Positions 34,601 to 42,360 of a stretch of DNA of 64,000 nucleotides are shown here, piece after piece (the stretch's first letter is position 1; each line of letters starts with the position of its first letter). The position numbers and the translations under genes were made by a program. The stretch covers positions 1 to 64,000 of the forward strand of contig CAYYJS010000004.1 of NCBI GenBank assembly GCA_964472315.1. The letters run 5' to 3'. A model generated the notes under the pieces. It made no database searches, was not told the DNA's origin, and worked only from the letters and a program-made list of their open reading frames with translations. Origin of the DNA: CAYYJS01 sp964472315 (GTDB lineage Bacteria; Verrucomicrobiota; Kiritimatiellia; UBA8416).

Positions 34601-37600
34601 GGCCCGACTGCGTGACGCGGTCGAAACCGCGCGCGCGGAACAGATGGCCGAGCGGCGGCGTTTCGAGCAGGAACGGGAACGGACCGAGCAGGCGCGTACC
34701 GCGGAAACGCGGGCCCACGCGGAGGCGAACGACGTCCTGACCGGCGAAATTGCGCGGCTTACCGGACGGCTCGAGGAAACCGAACAGGCGCTCACGGTCA
34801 CACGGCGCGAATTGACCGACACGCAGGCGACGGCCGTCGAGGCGCGCCAGGGCGCGGAAGCGCGCGAGCATGAATTGCGGAAACGCCTTCAGGCCCGCGA
34901 AGACGAACTGCGGACCGCCGCCGCCGCGCTGGAGGCCGTCCGGGCCGAACTCGCCGCGCGCGAAGAAACGTTGGCCGTCACGGAATCCGAACGCGGCGAC
35001 CTGGTCGTGCGGCTTGACGCATCGGCCGGGAACCTCGCGGCGACGCGTGAGACGCTGGCGACGCGCGAGTCCGAGCTGGCCGATCTTCAGGCGCGGCATG
35101 CCCAGGTCGGCGACGCGCTCGACGTCGCGGTACGGGCGCGCGACGAGTTGGAAGCGACCAGCCGGCAGCGCCAGGATGAACTCGCGGCCCTCATCGAAGC
35201 GCTCGATGCCCAGGGCGCCGAGGCGACCCTGGAACTCGAACGGACACGCCAGGCGCTGGCCGCGGAACAGGCGCGTTTCCAGGACTACCGGACCCGCGGC
35301 GATGCCGCGCAGCAAGCACTCCATACACGTATTGCCGAACTTGAATCCGACGCCGAGGCGACCCGCGCGGCACTCGACGAGACCCGGCGGCAGTTTGCCG
35401 ACGAACAGCAACACCATGACGAGACGCGCGCGGAGGCCGACCGGCGGGTGGCCGGATTGAGCGCACGCCTCGGCGAGCTGGAAGCCCGCGGCGCGGCGCT
35501 GAACGAGGCGCTCGAAGCGGCCCGCGAGGAGGTTCGCTTCGCGCTCGAACAGAAGGCGCATATGGAGTCGCTCAGTCAGGAGCGGCAGACGGCGCTCGAG
35601 GCGCGTATCGGGGAACTGCAGGACCTGGCGCGGTCGGTGGCCGGCGAACTCGACGGCACGCGTGAAGCGCTGACCGGCGAACGCGCGCGGCTCGAGGCGC
35701 TGGAGGCCGAGCAGCGCCGCATGAAGCAGACGCAGGCGCGACGCGAAGAGGAAGTCAACACGGTGCTGATCCAGGAGGCCGAGCGGGTGCAGTCCGAGCT
35801 CGACTACGAGCGCCGGTTCTTTGCCTCGGTCGAACAGACTTTCCGCGAGAAGGAGCAGGCGTTCGGCACGCGCCTGGCCGAGTTGCAGCGGTACGTGCGC
35901 GGCGATTTGGAGGACCAACGGCGCCTGTATGCGCAGCGGCGCGAGGCCGTGGAGCGGCTGGCCGCGCTGGAAGCCCAGCTCGCCACGCAACGCTCGACGA
36001 CCGAGACGCAGTCGCAGAGCGTGCGCAAACGCGAAGCCGAACTCAAGGCGGAGGTCAGCCGGCTGCGCGAGGCGAACCAGGATTACGAACAGCGCCTGCG
36101 GGTCACGGAGGAGGACTCCGTCAAGCAGAAGACCCAGATCGAGGAACTGCGCGAGCGCGGCACGCGTACGGATCAGGACCTCGGCGCGCGCCTGGACCAG
36201 CTTCAGAACGAATGCCGCGAGGCCAGAGCCGCCATGCAGCAGGCGCAGCTCCAGCTCGAGCAGATGACCAAGTTACGCGACGACGCCGCCGCGGAAGCCG
36301 TCCGGCGGCGCGAGGAACTCGCGCTGGCCGAACAGGCGTTGGAGGATGCGCGCGCCCACGAGCAGGAGATGCAGCAGGCGCTGACCGCGCTTCAGGAAGC
36401 GCACACGGCGGTCGTGAACCGGCTCGAACAAAGCCAGTGGGACAACGAACAGAAGGAACGCGCGTTCTCCGACGATGTCGACCGCCTGCGCAGCGAGAAG
36501 GCCTTTCTCGAACAGGGGTTGACCGATGCCGTGAAGCGCGCCGATACCGCGCAGCGGCGTCTGCAGGAAGCCGGCGACGCGCGCGATGCCCTGCGCGAGC
36601 AGCTTGACGAGACGGCGCGACGCGAACAGGAAGCCCAGGACGCGCACCGACGGGAACAGGAACGCGCCGCCGCGGATTTGGCGAAAGCGCGCGAAACGGC
36701 CGCCGCGCTGGCCGAGACGCTGGAACGCGAGCGCGGCGCGCTGGCCGACCTGCGGAAGCATGCCGGCGAACGCGAAACGGCCCTGCTGCAGCAGGCCGAG
36801 GAGATCAACCGCGGGGTGGACGACCTGCGCACACAGCTCGCGCACCAGTCCGAGCTGAACGCGGCGCTGCAGCGTGAACTTCAGGATGAAGGCGCGCAGG
36901 GCGCCGCGAAAATGGCTCGGTTCAACGAGGAGAAGCAGACCCTGGCGCAACAGGTGGACCGCGAGCGCAGCGAGCATGAAGCGTCGCGCCTGCTGCTGGC
37001 GCAGCGCGAACAGGAAGTGGCCGACCTGCGCGGCGCGCTGAAGGATGCCCACGCCGACGCGGGCGAGCGGACGCGCAAACTCCAGGAGAAGCTCGACCAG
37101 CGCCAGGCCCGTGTCGACGAACTCGACCAGCAGGTTCGGGCGTTGCGGACGCAGGGCGAGAAGGATGCACAGGCGATTCGCGAGACGGCCGAGAAGCTGG
37201 CGGTCCAGATCGACGCGGTGGCGGCCGAACAGAAGAAGCGCGAGTCCCGCGACGAGGAATGCGCGGCGCTGCGCAAGGCGCTCGCGGAGGCGCAGTCGCT
37301 GGTCGTGCAGCGCGACGATCTGATCGCAACCCAGGAATCGCGCCACGCGGACGACGTGTCGCGTCGCGCGTCGATCGAGGAAACGCTCGCCACCCAGGAG
37401 CGCCAGGCGCGCGATGCGGAAGATCGCGTGCAGCGGTTGACCGCCGAGTTGGCCGCCAGGGAATCCGAACTGGGCGAGGCGCGCGAACAGGCCGAGGCGG
37501 AGAAACGCGGTCTGGCCCAGATGATCGCCGCGCTCGAGAACGAGCAGCGGACGGTGGTCGAGGATCTCCAGCGGACGCGGCAGAAAGCGGGCGCGCGCGA

Positions 37601-38513
37601 ACAGGAATTGGACGATTCCATGGAAGAGCTGCGCCGCAAGGAGCAGGAGCTCCAGGCGCAGCTTGTCAAGGCCGGGAACGAAGAGAAGCGGCTTGGCGCC
37701 CAGCTCGAACAGCTTCGACGGGAACGCGAACAGCAACGCCTGCTGATCGAGGATGAACGCGAACGGCACCGCCTGCGGCTCGAGGATGCGCAGCAGCAGA
37801 TGGATCAATTGCAGCAGGAATGCACGGCGACCAACATGCGGCTCCAGCAGCAGAAGAAGTTTTACGACGAGGAGCGCGAGCAGCGCCGCGCGCGCGAAGC
37901 CGAGCTGCTGCAGCAGCGCAAGACCATCCAGGACGCGCAGGGCGCGGTGCGTAAGAAGGACCAGCTCATTGCGCAACAGGAGAAGCTGTACGCCGACGAA
38001 GCGAACCGATGGAAGCAGAAGGAATCGGTGCTGACGAAGCGGATCGACCAGCTCCAGCAGGACTGGCGGTCGGTGTCGGCACGGCTCGAGCGCACGCAGC
38101 GCGAACTGCTGGCGATGCGCAAAGGACAACCGGGCGAGGGCGTCCTGTCGGCGTCGCTGTTCGGCGACCCGGCCGCGGAGAGCGCCCTGCCGTCCGTCCT
38201 CGATGCGATACCCGTGTCCGAAACCACGGTGACGGAGGACCTCGCGCACGACGAGCCGCCGCGGCCGGAGCCGCCCGCGGTCGACAGCCGGCTGTCCGCG
38301 CTTGAAGCGCAGGCGCAGCGCGACGTGCAGGCCTGGCATCAGGCCCGACAGGTCGCTCCGGCGGCGGCCGTCGAGCCTCCACCTCCGCCTCCGGCGCCGC
38401 GTCGCGTCATCCCCGCGCCGGTGACGACGGTGGCCCCGTCGCCCGCATCGCCGGCGGGTCCGCCGCCCAAGATGATGTTCAAGGTCAAGCCTTGGATGAA
38501 GCTCAGCAAGTAG
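31671..38513 (+). CDS. Giant coiled-coil protein with two N-terminal GYF_2 domains
   Basis: A 2280-residue cytoplasmic protein, no signal or membrane helix. Residues 16-60 and 62-110 are GYF_2 domains (Q-W-Y-L-R-I-D-D-G-A-V-F-G-P-V; M-V-E-L-S-D-G-S-F-Y-G-P-L), which bind proline-rich peptides. An Ala/Pro linker (115-195) leads to about 1950 residues of coiled coil, then a Pro-rich tail ending K-P-W-M-K-L-S-K. From residue 346 the coil is built of 92-residue units (two 46-residue halves). The ATG is chosen for GGAGAGG upstream; an earlier in-frame start adds 19 residues without a ribosome site. A cytoskeletal or tethering role is inference. It is followed 24 bases later by a membrane-anchored coiled-coil gene. 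Confidence 0.88.
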   Translation: MSKLHQTLTAPGAVRQWYLRIDDGAVFGPVPTPTLAQWARDGRVTPGNEISENRKDWMPAERLPDLDMVWMVELSDGSFYGPLNIRALADLLADGAVRTDATLINQVTNERATLAAKADAIRAAAPAPAPAAVAPTVVTAAVPASARPAPPPSAATATTEARSTEAKPAVTAEAQAKPAPVVPGATVAPVDDGLRRKLAALEQQAALGAQALDAARREAADAARARELLEKQAAAVEKTLRSRVTDLENEKTVVLKQLEKAEARLQLQPPPQTGQLDWMGGVRQKTATETLELAARSKEREAELAHRIDKLKTEAGVVASRLKETEAQLKLQTATLVSLRKQSETEAATLRREVETLKSQTRGHTDGLAAAEAELTREREQNAALRKQAESHEKDVQEKIRDLEKHAADAARQLAAAEARKEKSAEAAAERARKSAEREKALKKEIAQFRRQSTAAAKQVEKARAELDTERAKLADAEQETSETVKALHARLTDIQSNADGAAARLDEAQRGLAALAAEKEALTAESRGRADALETQIGDLRRQSAAATEAIEAARMELAQERQGHERTRQDAERKHTHLLGIVEQLKAQGAREAETLRVAQDRLHALTRDNEVLRSEAATREDDLKARVERLHREAGSNAEQLAHAQAALDAERAEHSDTREEAERLRAELERRIDDLHVQSRAAADKLGEAEGKLQALARSHERLRDDSQAREDDLRGAIEQIEKTSAARARDLQEARAALETEQQRRSGDSAAARARQEDLTRKIQVLERETLASTDKLRHAQEGLDRLAAEHQVLKDESARRESDLLREVESLRTASTNAAAELAHVQEAFAAAQRAQDEAQAEAHARQAELERRIAEAQSAASGRQAELERQLAQARDIRARREAELAEARADLDAQMAGAAQLQAEHEAALAALDAELGHTLQTLRERAAAHDALTAAHAAHMDTAQAEIDSLRGTVATLEKTGSDAAAEVARLRDAVETARAEQMAERRRFEQERERTEQARTAETRAHAEANDVLTGEIARLTGRLEETEQALTVTRRELTDTQATAVEARQGAEAREHELRKRLQAREDELRTAAAALEAVRAELAAREETLAVTESERGDLVVRLDASAGNLAATRETLATRESELADLQARHAQVGDALDVAVRARDELEATSRQRQDELAALIEALDAQGAEATLELERTRQALAAEQARFQDYRTRGDAAQQALHTRIAELESDAEATRAALDETRRQFADEQQHHDETRAEADRRVAGLSARLGELEARGAALNEALEAAREEVRFALEQKAHMESLSQERQTALEARIGELQDLARSVAGELDGTREALTGERARLEALEAEQRRMKQTQARREEEVNTVLIQEAERVQSELDYERRFFASVEQTFREKEQAFGTRLAELQRYVRGDLEDQRRLYAQRREAVERLAALEAQLATQRSTTETQSQSVRKREAELKAEVSRLREANQDYEQRLRVTEEDSVKQKTQIEELRERGTRTDQDLGARLDQLQNECREARAAMQQAQLQLEQMTKLRDDAAAEAVRRREELALAEQALEDARAHEQEMQQALTALQEAHTAVVNRLEQSQWDNEQKERAFSDDVDRLRSEKAFLEQGLTDAVKRADTAQRRLQEAGDARDALREQLDETARREQEAQDAHRREQERAAADLAKARETAAALAETLERERGALADLRKHAGERETALLQQAEEINRGVDDLRTQLAHQSELNAALQRELQDEGAQGAAKMARFNEEKQTLAQQVDRERSEHEASRLLLAQREQEVADLRGALKDAHADAGERTRKLQEKLDQRQARVDELDQQVRALRTQGEKDAQAIRETAEKLAVQIDAVAAEQKKRESRDEECAALRKALAEAQSLVVQRDDLIATQESRHADDVSRRASIEETLATQERQARDAEDRVQRLTAELAARESELGEAREQAEAEKRGLAQMIAALENEQRTVVEDLQRTRQKAGAREQELDDSMEELRRKEQELQAQLVKAGNEEKRLGAQLEQLRREREQQRLLIEDERERHRLRLEDAQQQMDQLQQECTATNMRLQQQKKFYDEEREQRRAREAELLQQRKTIQDAQGAVRKKDQLIAQQEKLYADEANRWKQKESVLTKRIDQLQQDWRSVSARLERTQRELLAMRKGQPGEGVLSASLFGDPAAESALPSVLDAIPVSETTVTEDLAHDEPPRPEPPAVDSRLSALEAQAQRDVQAWHQARQVAPAAAVEPPPPPPAPRRVIPAPVTTVAPSPASPAGPPPKMMFKVKPWMKLSK
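32706..34361 (+). repeat. Six tandem 276-bp units encoding a 92-residue coiled-coil super-repeat
   Basis: Unit starts at 32706, 32982, 33258, 33534, 33810 and 34086 each encode a residue pattern x-x-x-x-L-x-x-x-(I/V)-x-x-(L/F/I), with A-x-x-x-L-x-x-A near position 17-26 and a second L-x-x-x-(I/V) at positions 51-55. Spacing is exactly 92 codons every time with no gap. The units have diverged at the DNA level. 46 residues equals five heptads plus one hendecad. Confidence 0.8.
35169..35720 (+). repeat. Two more in-register 92-residue units
   Basis: Units start at 35169 (R-Q-D-E-L) and 35445 (R-V-A-G-L), exactly 92 codons apart, with the same half-unit pattern. They lie 361 codons after the start of the sixth upstream unit, which is four units less seven residues, that is one lost heptad. 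Confidence 0.65.
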
Positions 38514-38537
38514 CACCGAGGCCGGGAGGCAAGTAAC

Positions 38538-39293
38538 ATGGACGTGTCGCCGCCGCCGAAACGCCTGAAGAACCAGCTCGTGCATCTCGATCACAACCTG
38601 AAGCAGATCGAGCGCACGCGCTACGCGGGCATTCAACGCGCCGACAACGCCCTGCCCGTGCTCGAAGCGTTCCAGCTCTTTCTGGACGGCGAACGCCGGC
38701 GTATGACGCGGCGTCTGACGATCGTGACGGGGACGCTCCTGCTCCTCGTCGCCGTCGGGGCGGGCGTCGCCGTCACAGCCGTCGTGCTCTTGGCGGGGAA
38801 TGTGGAACGTGAGCAGGCCGACGCCACCGCGCGGCTGCGGGCGCTCTCCGGATCGATCGCGGAATCGACGCAGGCATCCGGTCAGGCGCTGGAGCGGCTG
38901 CGAACGGAACTGGCGGGGGCGCGCGAGGCGCTTGCCACCGACCAGGCCGCATGGGGTTCGTCGCAATCGAATATGGCTTCGGTCGTCGACGGCTACGCGT
39001 CTTCCATGGATACGTTGCAGGCGTTGGTGGCGGAACTTCAGGCCAAGAACGCGCGTCTGGCGTCGTCGGTGGATGCGATGGAAACGCGGTGGCCGGAGCT
39101 GAGCAACGTCGTCGCCACGGTCAGGTCCGAACTGGCCGCGGCGCAGGCCGCGACCGCGGTTGCGCCAGTCGTGGGGTCCGCGCGGGGCGCCACCGAAGCC
39201 GTCACCGGGCCCGCGATCGGGTTGGCCATCGTGCCGGAAGGGCAGGTTCACCCGATCCGTTGGCGCCTGCCGTCGATCGCCGCGCGGGAGTAG
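38538..39293 (+). CDS. Membrane-anchored coiled-coil protein downstream of the giant coiled coil
   Basis: A 251-residue protein with a cytoplasmic N-terminus (residues 1-57, partly helical), one membrane helix (about 60-86, L-L-L-L-V-A-V-G-A-G-V-A-V-T-A-V-V-L-L), a periplasmic coiled coil (90-195), and an Ala/Gly-rich tail ending in G-Q-V-H-P-I-R-W-R-L-P-S-I. No known family recognised. GGGAGG precedes the ATG; the 24-base gap to the giant coiled-coil gene points to one transcript, so it may anchor that protein to the inner membrane. Confidence 0.75.
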   Translation: MDVSPPPKRLKNQLVHLDHNLKQIERTRYAGIQRADNALPVLEAFQLFLDGERRRMTRRLTIVTGTLLLLVAVGAGVAVTAVVLLAGNVEREQADATARLRALSGSIAESTQASGQALERLRTELAGAREALATDQAAWGSSQSNMASVVDGYASSMDTLQALVAELQAKNARLASSVDAMETRWPELSNVVATVRSELAAAQAATAVAPVVGSARGATEAVTGPAIGLAIVPEGQVHPIRWRLPSIAARE

Positions 39294-39300
39294 CCGACGC

Positions 39301-39570
39301 CTACTCGATCTTCAGCAGGAGCAGCCAGGCCACCGCGGCGAATCCCGTCACAAGCAGCAGCCGCCGCAGCAATGAACAGCCGGTGATCCGCCGTTGCTGG
39401 GCGAGCGAAAACTCGATGTGAGCGAGTTGCCCGCAGCGGCCGCACCGCAGCGGCCCGTAGACGTCGCCCAGGATACAGGCGGCCAGCACGCGCAGCCATC
39501 CGGCCTTCGCTCCGGTGCGCCGGGCAACGCCTCCACACCGGGGGCACGCATATGTGATTGCGGAATCCAT
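39301..39570 (-). CDS. Small zinc-ribbon membrane protein
   Basis: An 89-residue protein with two C-x-x-C pairs (C-P-R-C at residues 9-12 and C-G-R-C at about 43-46), a likely zinc ribbon, and a C-terminal membrane helix (residues 68-87, R-R-L-L-L-V-T-G-F-A-A-V-A-W-L-L-L-L). No ribosome site at the usual distance; the start is set by the ATG before the first Cys pair. Convergent with the anchored coiled-coil gene. Function not recognised. Confidence 0.6.
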   Translation of the reverse strand: MDSAITYACPRCGGVARRTGAKAGWLRVLAACILGDVYGPLRCGRCGQLAHIEFSLAQQRRITGCSLLRRLLLVTGFAAVAWLLLLKIE

Positions 39571-39776
39571 AAATTTCAGCGATAATCCTTATAGAGATTG
39601 GAAGGCAAGCGGACGGATGCCGAACGCCGGACGCACACGCGACCGGACTCCGACAGGCGCCACGCGTTCCCCGCCTCCAGTGCCGCATGAGAAACGGCGC
39701 GGGGACACAATGCGTTTTTCACGCCTGCTCCTCCCTCCCGAACATCAATTTTCTCAATGTACATCGAACGCAAGAT

Positions 39777-39800
39777 GCGGTCAATACGAATTCTGACCGC
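39777..39800. promoter_or_regulatory. Candidate operator: GCGGTCA-N10-TGACCGC
   Basis: A perfect 7-bp inverted repeat with a 10-base spacer that itself contains GAATTC. It ends 3 bases before the -35 of the XRE regulator gene, a natural place for self-regulation. Another palindrome, ATGTACAT, is at 39757-39764. The region is less GC-rich than its surroundings. Confidence 0.45.
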
Positions 39801-39803
39801 GTT

Positions 39804-39832
39804 TTGCGATTAATTGGAAGTTGTTGTATAGA
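39804..39832 (+). promoter_or_regulatory. Candidate sigma-70 promoter of the XRE regulator
   Basis: TTGCGA (-35), 17-base spacer, TATAGA (-10). The ATG is 12 bases after the -10, so the leader would be very short. Confidence 0.55.
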
Positions 39833-39844
39833 GGTTACTTATCG

Positions 39845-40111
39845 ATGAGAAAGTCAACCGCAACGCCTGAATACCAGGCCGTCACGGACGAACTCGTACG
39901 CTTGAGGAAGTCCGTCGGTCTGACCCAGCGCGACCTCGCGCTGAAACTGGGCCGGGAACAGTCGTTCGTCTGGCGCGTCGAGAAGGGCGAACGCCGGCTG
40001 GATGTTCTCGAGTTCTACTGGGTATGCGAAAATCTGGGCGTGGATGCCCCGCTCGTCTTCAGGCGGTTGTGCGGCATCTTCCGGCGGAATCGCGTAGCCG
40101 GATGCGGCTGA
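39845..40111 (+). CDS. XRE-family helix-turn-helix regulator
   Basis: An 88-residue protein that is almost only a DNA-binding domain: L-V-R-L-R-K-S-V-G-L-T-Q-R-D-L-A-L-K-L-G with Q-S-F-V-W-R-V-E-K-G-E-R-R-L-D as recognition helix and Xre signature. The C-terminus is basic. The ATG is chosen over a TTG eight codons upstream, because the TTG lies inside the promoter. GAGG is 10 bases before. A short-leader promoter and an inverted repeat upstream suggest self-control. Size matches phage-type and toxin-antitoxin regulators, but no partner gene adjoins it. Confidence 0.85.
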   Translation: MRKSTATPEYQAVTDELVRLRKSVGLTQRDLALKLGREQSFVWRVEKGERRLDVLEFYWVCENLGVDAPLVFRRLCGIFRRNRVAGCG

Positions 40112-40144
40112 AGCCGCCGTTCGGCGTCCGATGGCGGCACGGGG

Positions 40145-40684
40145 CTAATCGGGGATGAACAGGGTCTGGCCGACTTTGAGGCTGTCGGGAGTGGCAAGCT
40201 TGTTCGCGCGCAGGATGGCGTCCATTCGGACGTTGTAAGCGCGGGCGATTTCGGAGAGCGTCTCGCCCGACTTGACGGTGTGCTCGTAGCCGGACCCGCC
40301 CCCGCCGCGCGGCGGCTGTCGCGCCGGCGCCTGCGTCTTGATGATCTCCGCCATCTTTTCGCTCAACGCTTGCACCAGTTCCGTGCGCATCTTCTCCCGG
40401 TCCGCGCGTTCGCGGTCGACGCGCAGGGCCAGATCCCCGTCACGCCGGTCGCTCAGCGCCGCCAGGGCGTCGACGGTCGCACGGAGCTCGTCCAGCCGCT
40501 GGAAGGTCATCTCGCGGACCGCCTCCAGGGCTTCGACCCGCTGCTCCAGTGTTTGCGTCCGCTGCTTGGCGGTGGCCACCTCGGTTCGCAGCCGCACCTC
40601 GGCATCGCGTCGTTGCTGCGCTTGCAGTGTCGTGCAGCCCGCGGCCAGTAGCACGATCGGAAAAATCGGAATCAGACATTTCAT
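40145..40684 (-). CDS. LysM-domain lipoprotein
   Basis: A 179-residue lipoprotein: signal F-P-I-V-L-L-A-A-G-C with a good lipobox (L-A-A-G-C), a coiled coil (residues 30-110), a Gly/Pro linker, and one LysM domain (131-179, H-T-V-K-S-G-E-T-L-S-E-I-A to K-V-G-Q-T-L-F-I-P-D) that would bind peptidoglycan. The coil may span from the outer membrane toward the cell wall, as Pal/Lpp-like tethers do. GAGAGGT precedes the ATG. Next gene on the plus strand is also a coiled-coil envelope protein, divergent. Confidence 0.88.
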   Translation of the reverse strand: MKCLIPIFPIVLLAAGCTTLQAQQRRDAEVRLRTEVATAKQRTQTLEQRVEALEAVREMTFQRLDELRATVDALAALSDRRDGDLALRVDRERADREKMRTELVQALSEKMAEIIKTQAPARQPPRGGGGSGYEHTVKSGETLSEIARAYNVRMDAILRANKLATPDSLKVGQTLFIPD

Positions 40685-40878
40685 GGCATACCTCTCGGTC
40701 GAATCGATTGGCGTCGTACCGACGCTGGTAGAAAGCGTACACGGGTGACACGCGCCACGCAAACGCAAATCGGGGTTGACAACGTAGGGCCGTATACGCG
40801 AAGGTTACTCCGCTTCTAATCATCACATAGAAACGACGTCGGCAGGATCGGCAGAGGCCGTTGTCGCAAGGAGGCTGT

Positions 40879-42057
40879 ATGGGCAAGTTTCTGCGGGTCC
40901 TCACCGTCTTTATCTTTCTGCTATCCGCCGCCGCGCTGACCCTCGGCATCATGCTGTTCAACAAGCGCGAGATGCTGAAAGGCCGGGCGCAGAAACTGGA
41001 AACGGCCGTGCGGCAGTTCGCGAAGACGCTGGAACTCGACGATCCGGCGCCACCCGACCCGGTGCCTGAATACACGGCGCGCGACATCTCCGAATGTACC
41101 GAGACGCTGTTGCCCGAGCCCACGCGCTCCGATTTCTGGACCGGCTATAAACACGAGCTCGAGTTGAATGCCGCCGACTTCCTGAACCTCGACTCGCAAG
41201 CCAAGCAGCGCGAGTTGATGAGCTACTACAAGTGGGATTTGATCAACGACCGCGCCGAGCGCGATGAGTTGACGGGCGAGAAGATGACGAAGGGCGAGGG
41301 CACGATGCAGAACCTCCTCGATACCGTCATCAAGAAGGCGCAGAGCCAGCTCGACCGTCTGATGAGCGTGCGCGCTCAGTTGATCGCCACCCGCGAGGAA
41401 TTGCAGGCGACCGTCACCGAACTCAACCAGCGCAAAGGCACGTTGCGCGAGAAACTGGCCGAAATCGTCCGGCTCAACGCCGAGATCGTCCGGTTGAACG
41501 GCATCATCGACCAGAAGACCATGGAGATCGAGGAGCTGCGGGGCACGATCAAGACACTCGAACTCCGCATTCAGGATCTGGAGCAGGATAAGCGCAAGTT
41601 ACAGGAAGATCTCGACGACCAGCGGATCAAAAACGAGAAGCTGACGCAGACCGTGGCCGAGCTGCGGGGCGTCATCAAGAAGCTCGAGGCCGGCATCGGC
41701 ACCGGCCCAGCGGTGGCGGGTGGCGAGGAATTCGGCGGCACCCGTTACGTGGAGACGATCAAGCTTACGATCCAGCCCGGCGCCAAGGGCACGGTCGGCA
41801 GCGTGAACGAGAAGCACGGGTTCGTGGTCATGAAACTGAACAGCGAGTTCATGAAGGAACTGCGCGAGCAGCTTCAGACGCGCGACCATGTGCCGGCCGT
41901 GACATTGCTCGTCAAGCGTGGCGATGACGATCCGAAGTTCATCGCCAAAGTCAAGTTGACGCAGCTCAAGGAAGCCGAGGAACTCGGGATCGGCGATATC
42001 CTTGTCGACTGGCAGCAGGAAGCTATTCAGGTCGGCGATACGGTTATCTACCAGTGA
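40879..42057 (+). CDS. Membrane-anchored coiled-coil protein with beta-rich C-terminal domain
   Basis: A 392-residue protein with an N-terminal membrane helix (residues 5-27, L-T-V-F-I-F-L-L-S-A-A-A-L-T-L-G-I), a linker, a coiled coil (about 145-270, E-I-V-R-L-N-A-E-I-V-R-L-N-G) and a C-terminal domain (290-392) with G-T-V-G-S-V-N-E-K-H-G-F-V-V-M-K-L and D-I-Q-V-G-D-T-V-like ends. This SH3-like end is a recurring PVC-type envelope module; its role is unknown. AAGGAGG precedes the ATG. A small lipoprotein gene starts 5 bases after the stop. Confidence 0.78.
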   Translation: MGKFLRVLTVFIFLLSAAALTLGIMLFNKREMLKGRAQKLETAVRQFAKTLELDDPAPPDPVPEYTARDISECTETLLPEPTRSDFWTGYKHELELNAADFLNLDSQAKQRELMSYYKWDLINDRAERDELTGEKMTKGEGTMQNLLDTVIKKAQSQLDRLMSVRAQLIATREELQATVTELNQRKGTLREKLAEIVRLNAEIVRLNGIIDQKTMEIEELRGTIKTLELRIQDLEQDKRKLQEDLDDQRIKNEKLTQTVAELRGVIKKLEAGIGTGPAVAGGEEFGGTRYVETIKLTIQPGAKGTVGSVNEKHGFVVMKLNSEFMKELREQLQTRDHVPAVTLLVKRGDDDPKFIAKVKLTQLKEAEELGIGDILVDWQQEAIQVGDTVIYQ

Positions 42058-42062
42058 TTCCG

Positions 42063-42215
42063 ATGAAGCCAACCCGTCTTGCCGCGCTGCTCGCCTTGCT
42101 GATCGGCGGTCTTCTGATCGGCGGCGGTTGCGCCACGACGGACGAAGGCGACATGCCCTGGGCCTCCCCGCAGGGCTGGGAAGGCAGTCCCTTCATCCCC
42201 GGTTTCTCGGAATAG
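42063..42215 (+). CDS. Fifty-residue lipoprotein with W-A-S-P-Q-x-W-E-G-S-P motif
   Basis: A very short gene: signal with lipobox (L-L-I-G-G-G-C at residues 17-23) and a mature peptide of only 28 residues, C-A-T-T-D-E-G-D then M-P-W-A-S-P-Q-G-W-E-G-S-P-F-I-P-G-F. The ATG is 5 bases after the stop of the coiled-coil gene and has no ribosome site, so translation is probably coupled. The P-W-x-x-P-Q-x-W-E-G motif is one I recall from small lipoproteins in PVC-type genomes; that is memory, not a search. Likely lipidated and exported; function unknown. Confidence 0.7.
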   Translation: MKPTRLAALLALLIGGLLIGGGCATTDEGDMPWASPQGWEGSPFIPGFSE

Positions 42216-42360
42216 CGCGCCCGTTCCCGCCGGGGCCGCGAACCGGAAGCGCGAACAATCCTCATGCCGCGATGAACCTTCCCGAACGCGGGTGCGATTA
42301 CAGTCACGTGCAGGCGCAAACGCGCCGAATTCGTGAACCGTACTCGTGAAAGGAAACCCG

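Noticed and set aside
31680..39251. Antisense frames of 1436 and 992 codons opposite the coiled-coil genes
   Set aside because: Leu/Arg/Gly-rich mirror of Glu/Ala/Arg codons, no start context; the sense strand has GYF domains and a regular super-repeat.
42216..42360. A cobalamin riboswitch before the TonB-dependent receptor
   Set aside because: The leader is only 145 bases and I saw no B12-box-like GCCACTG.
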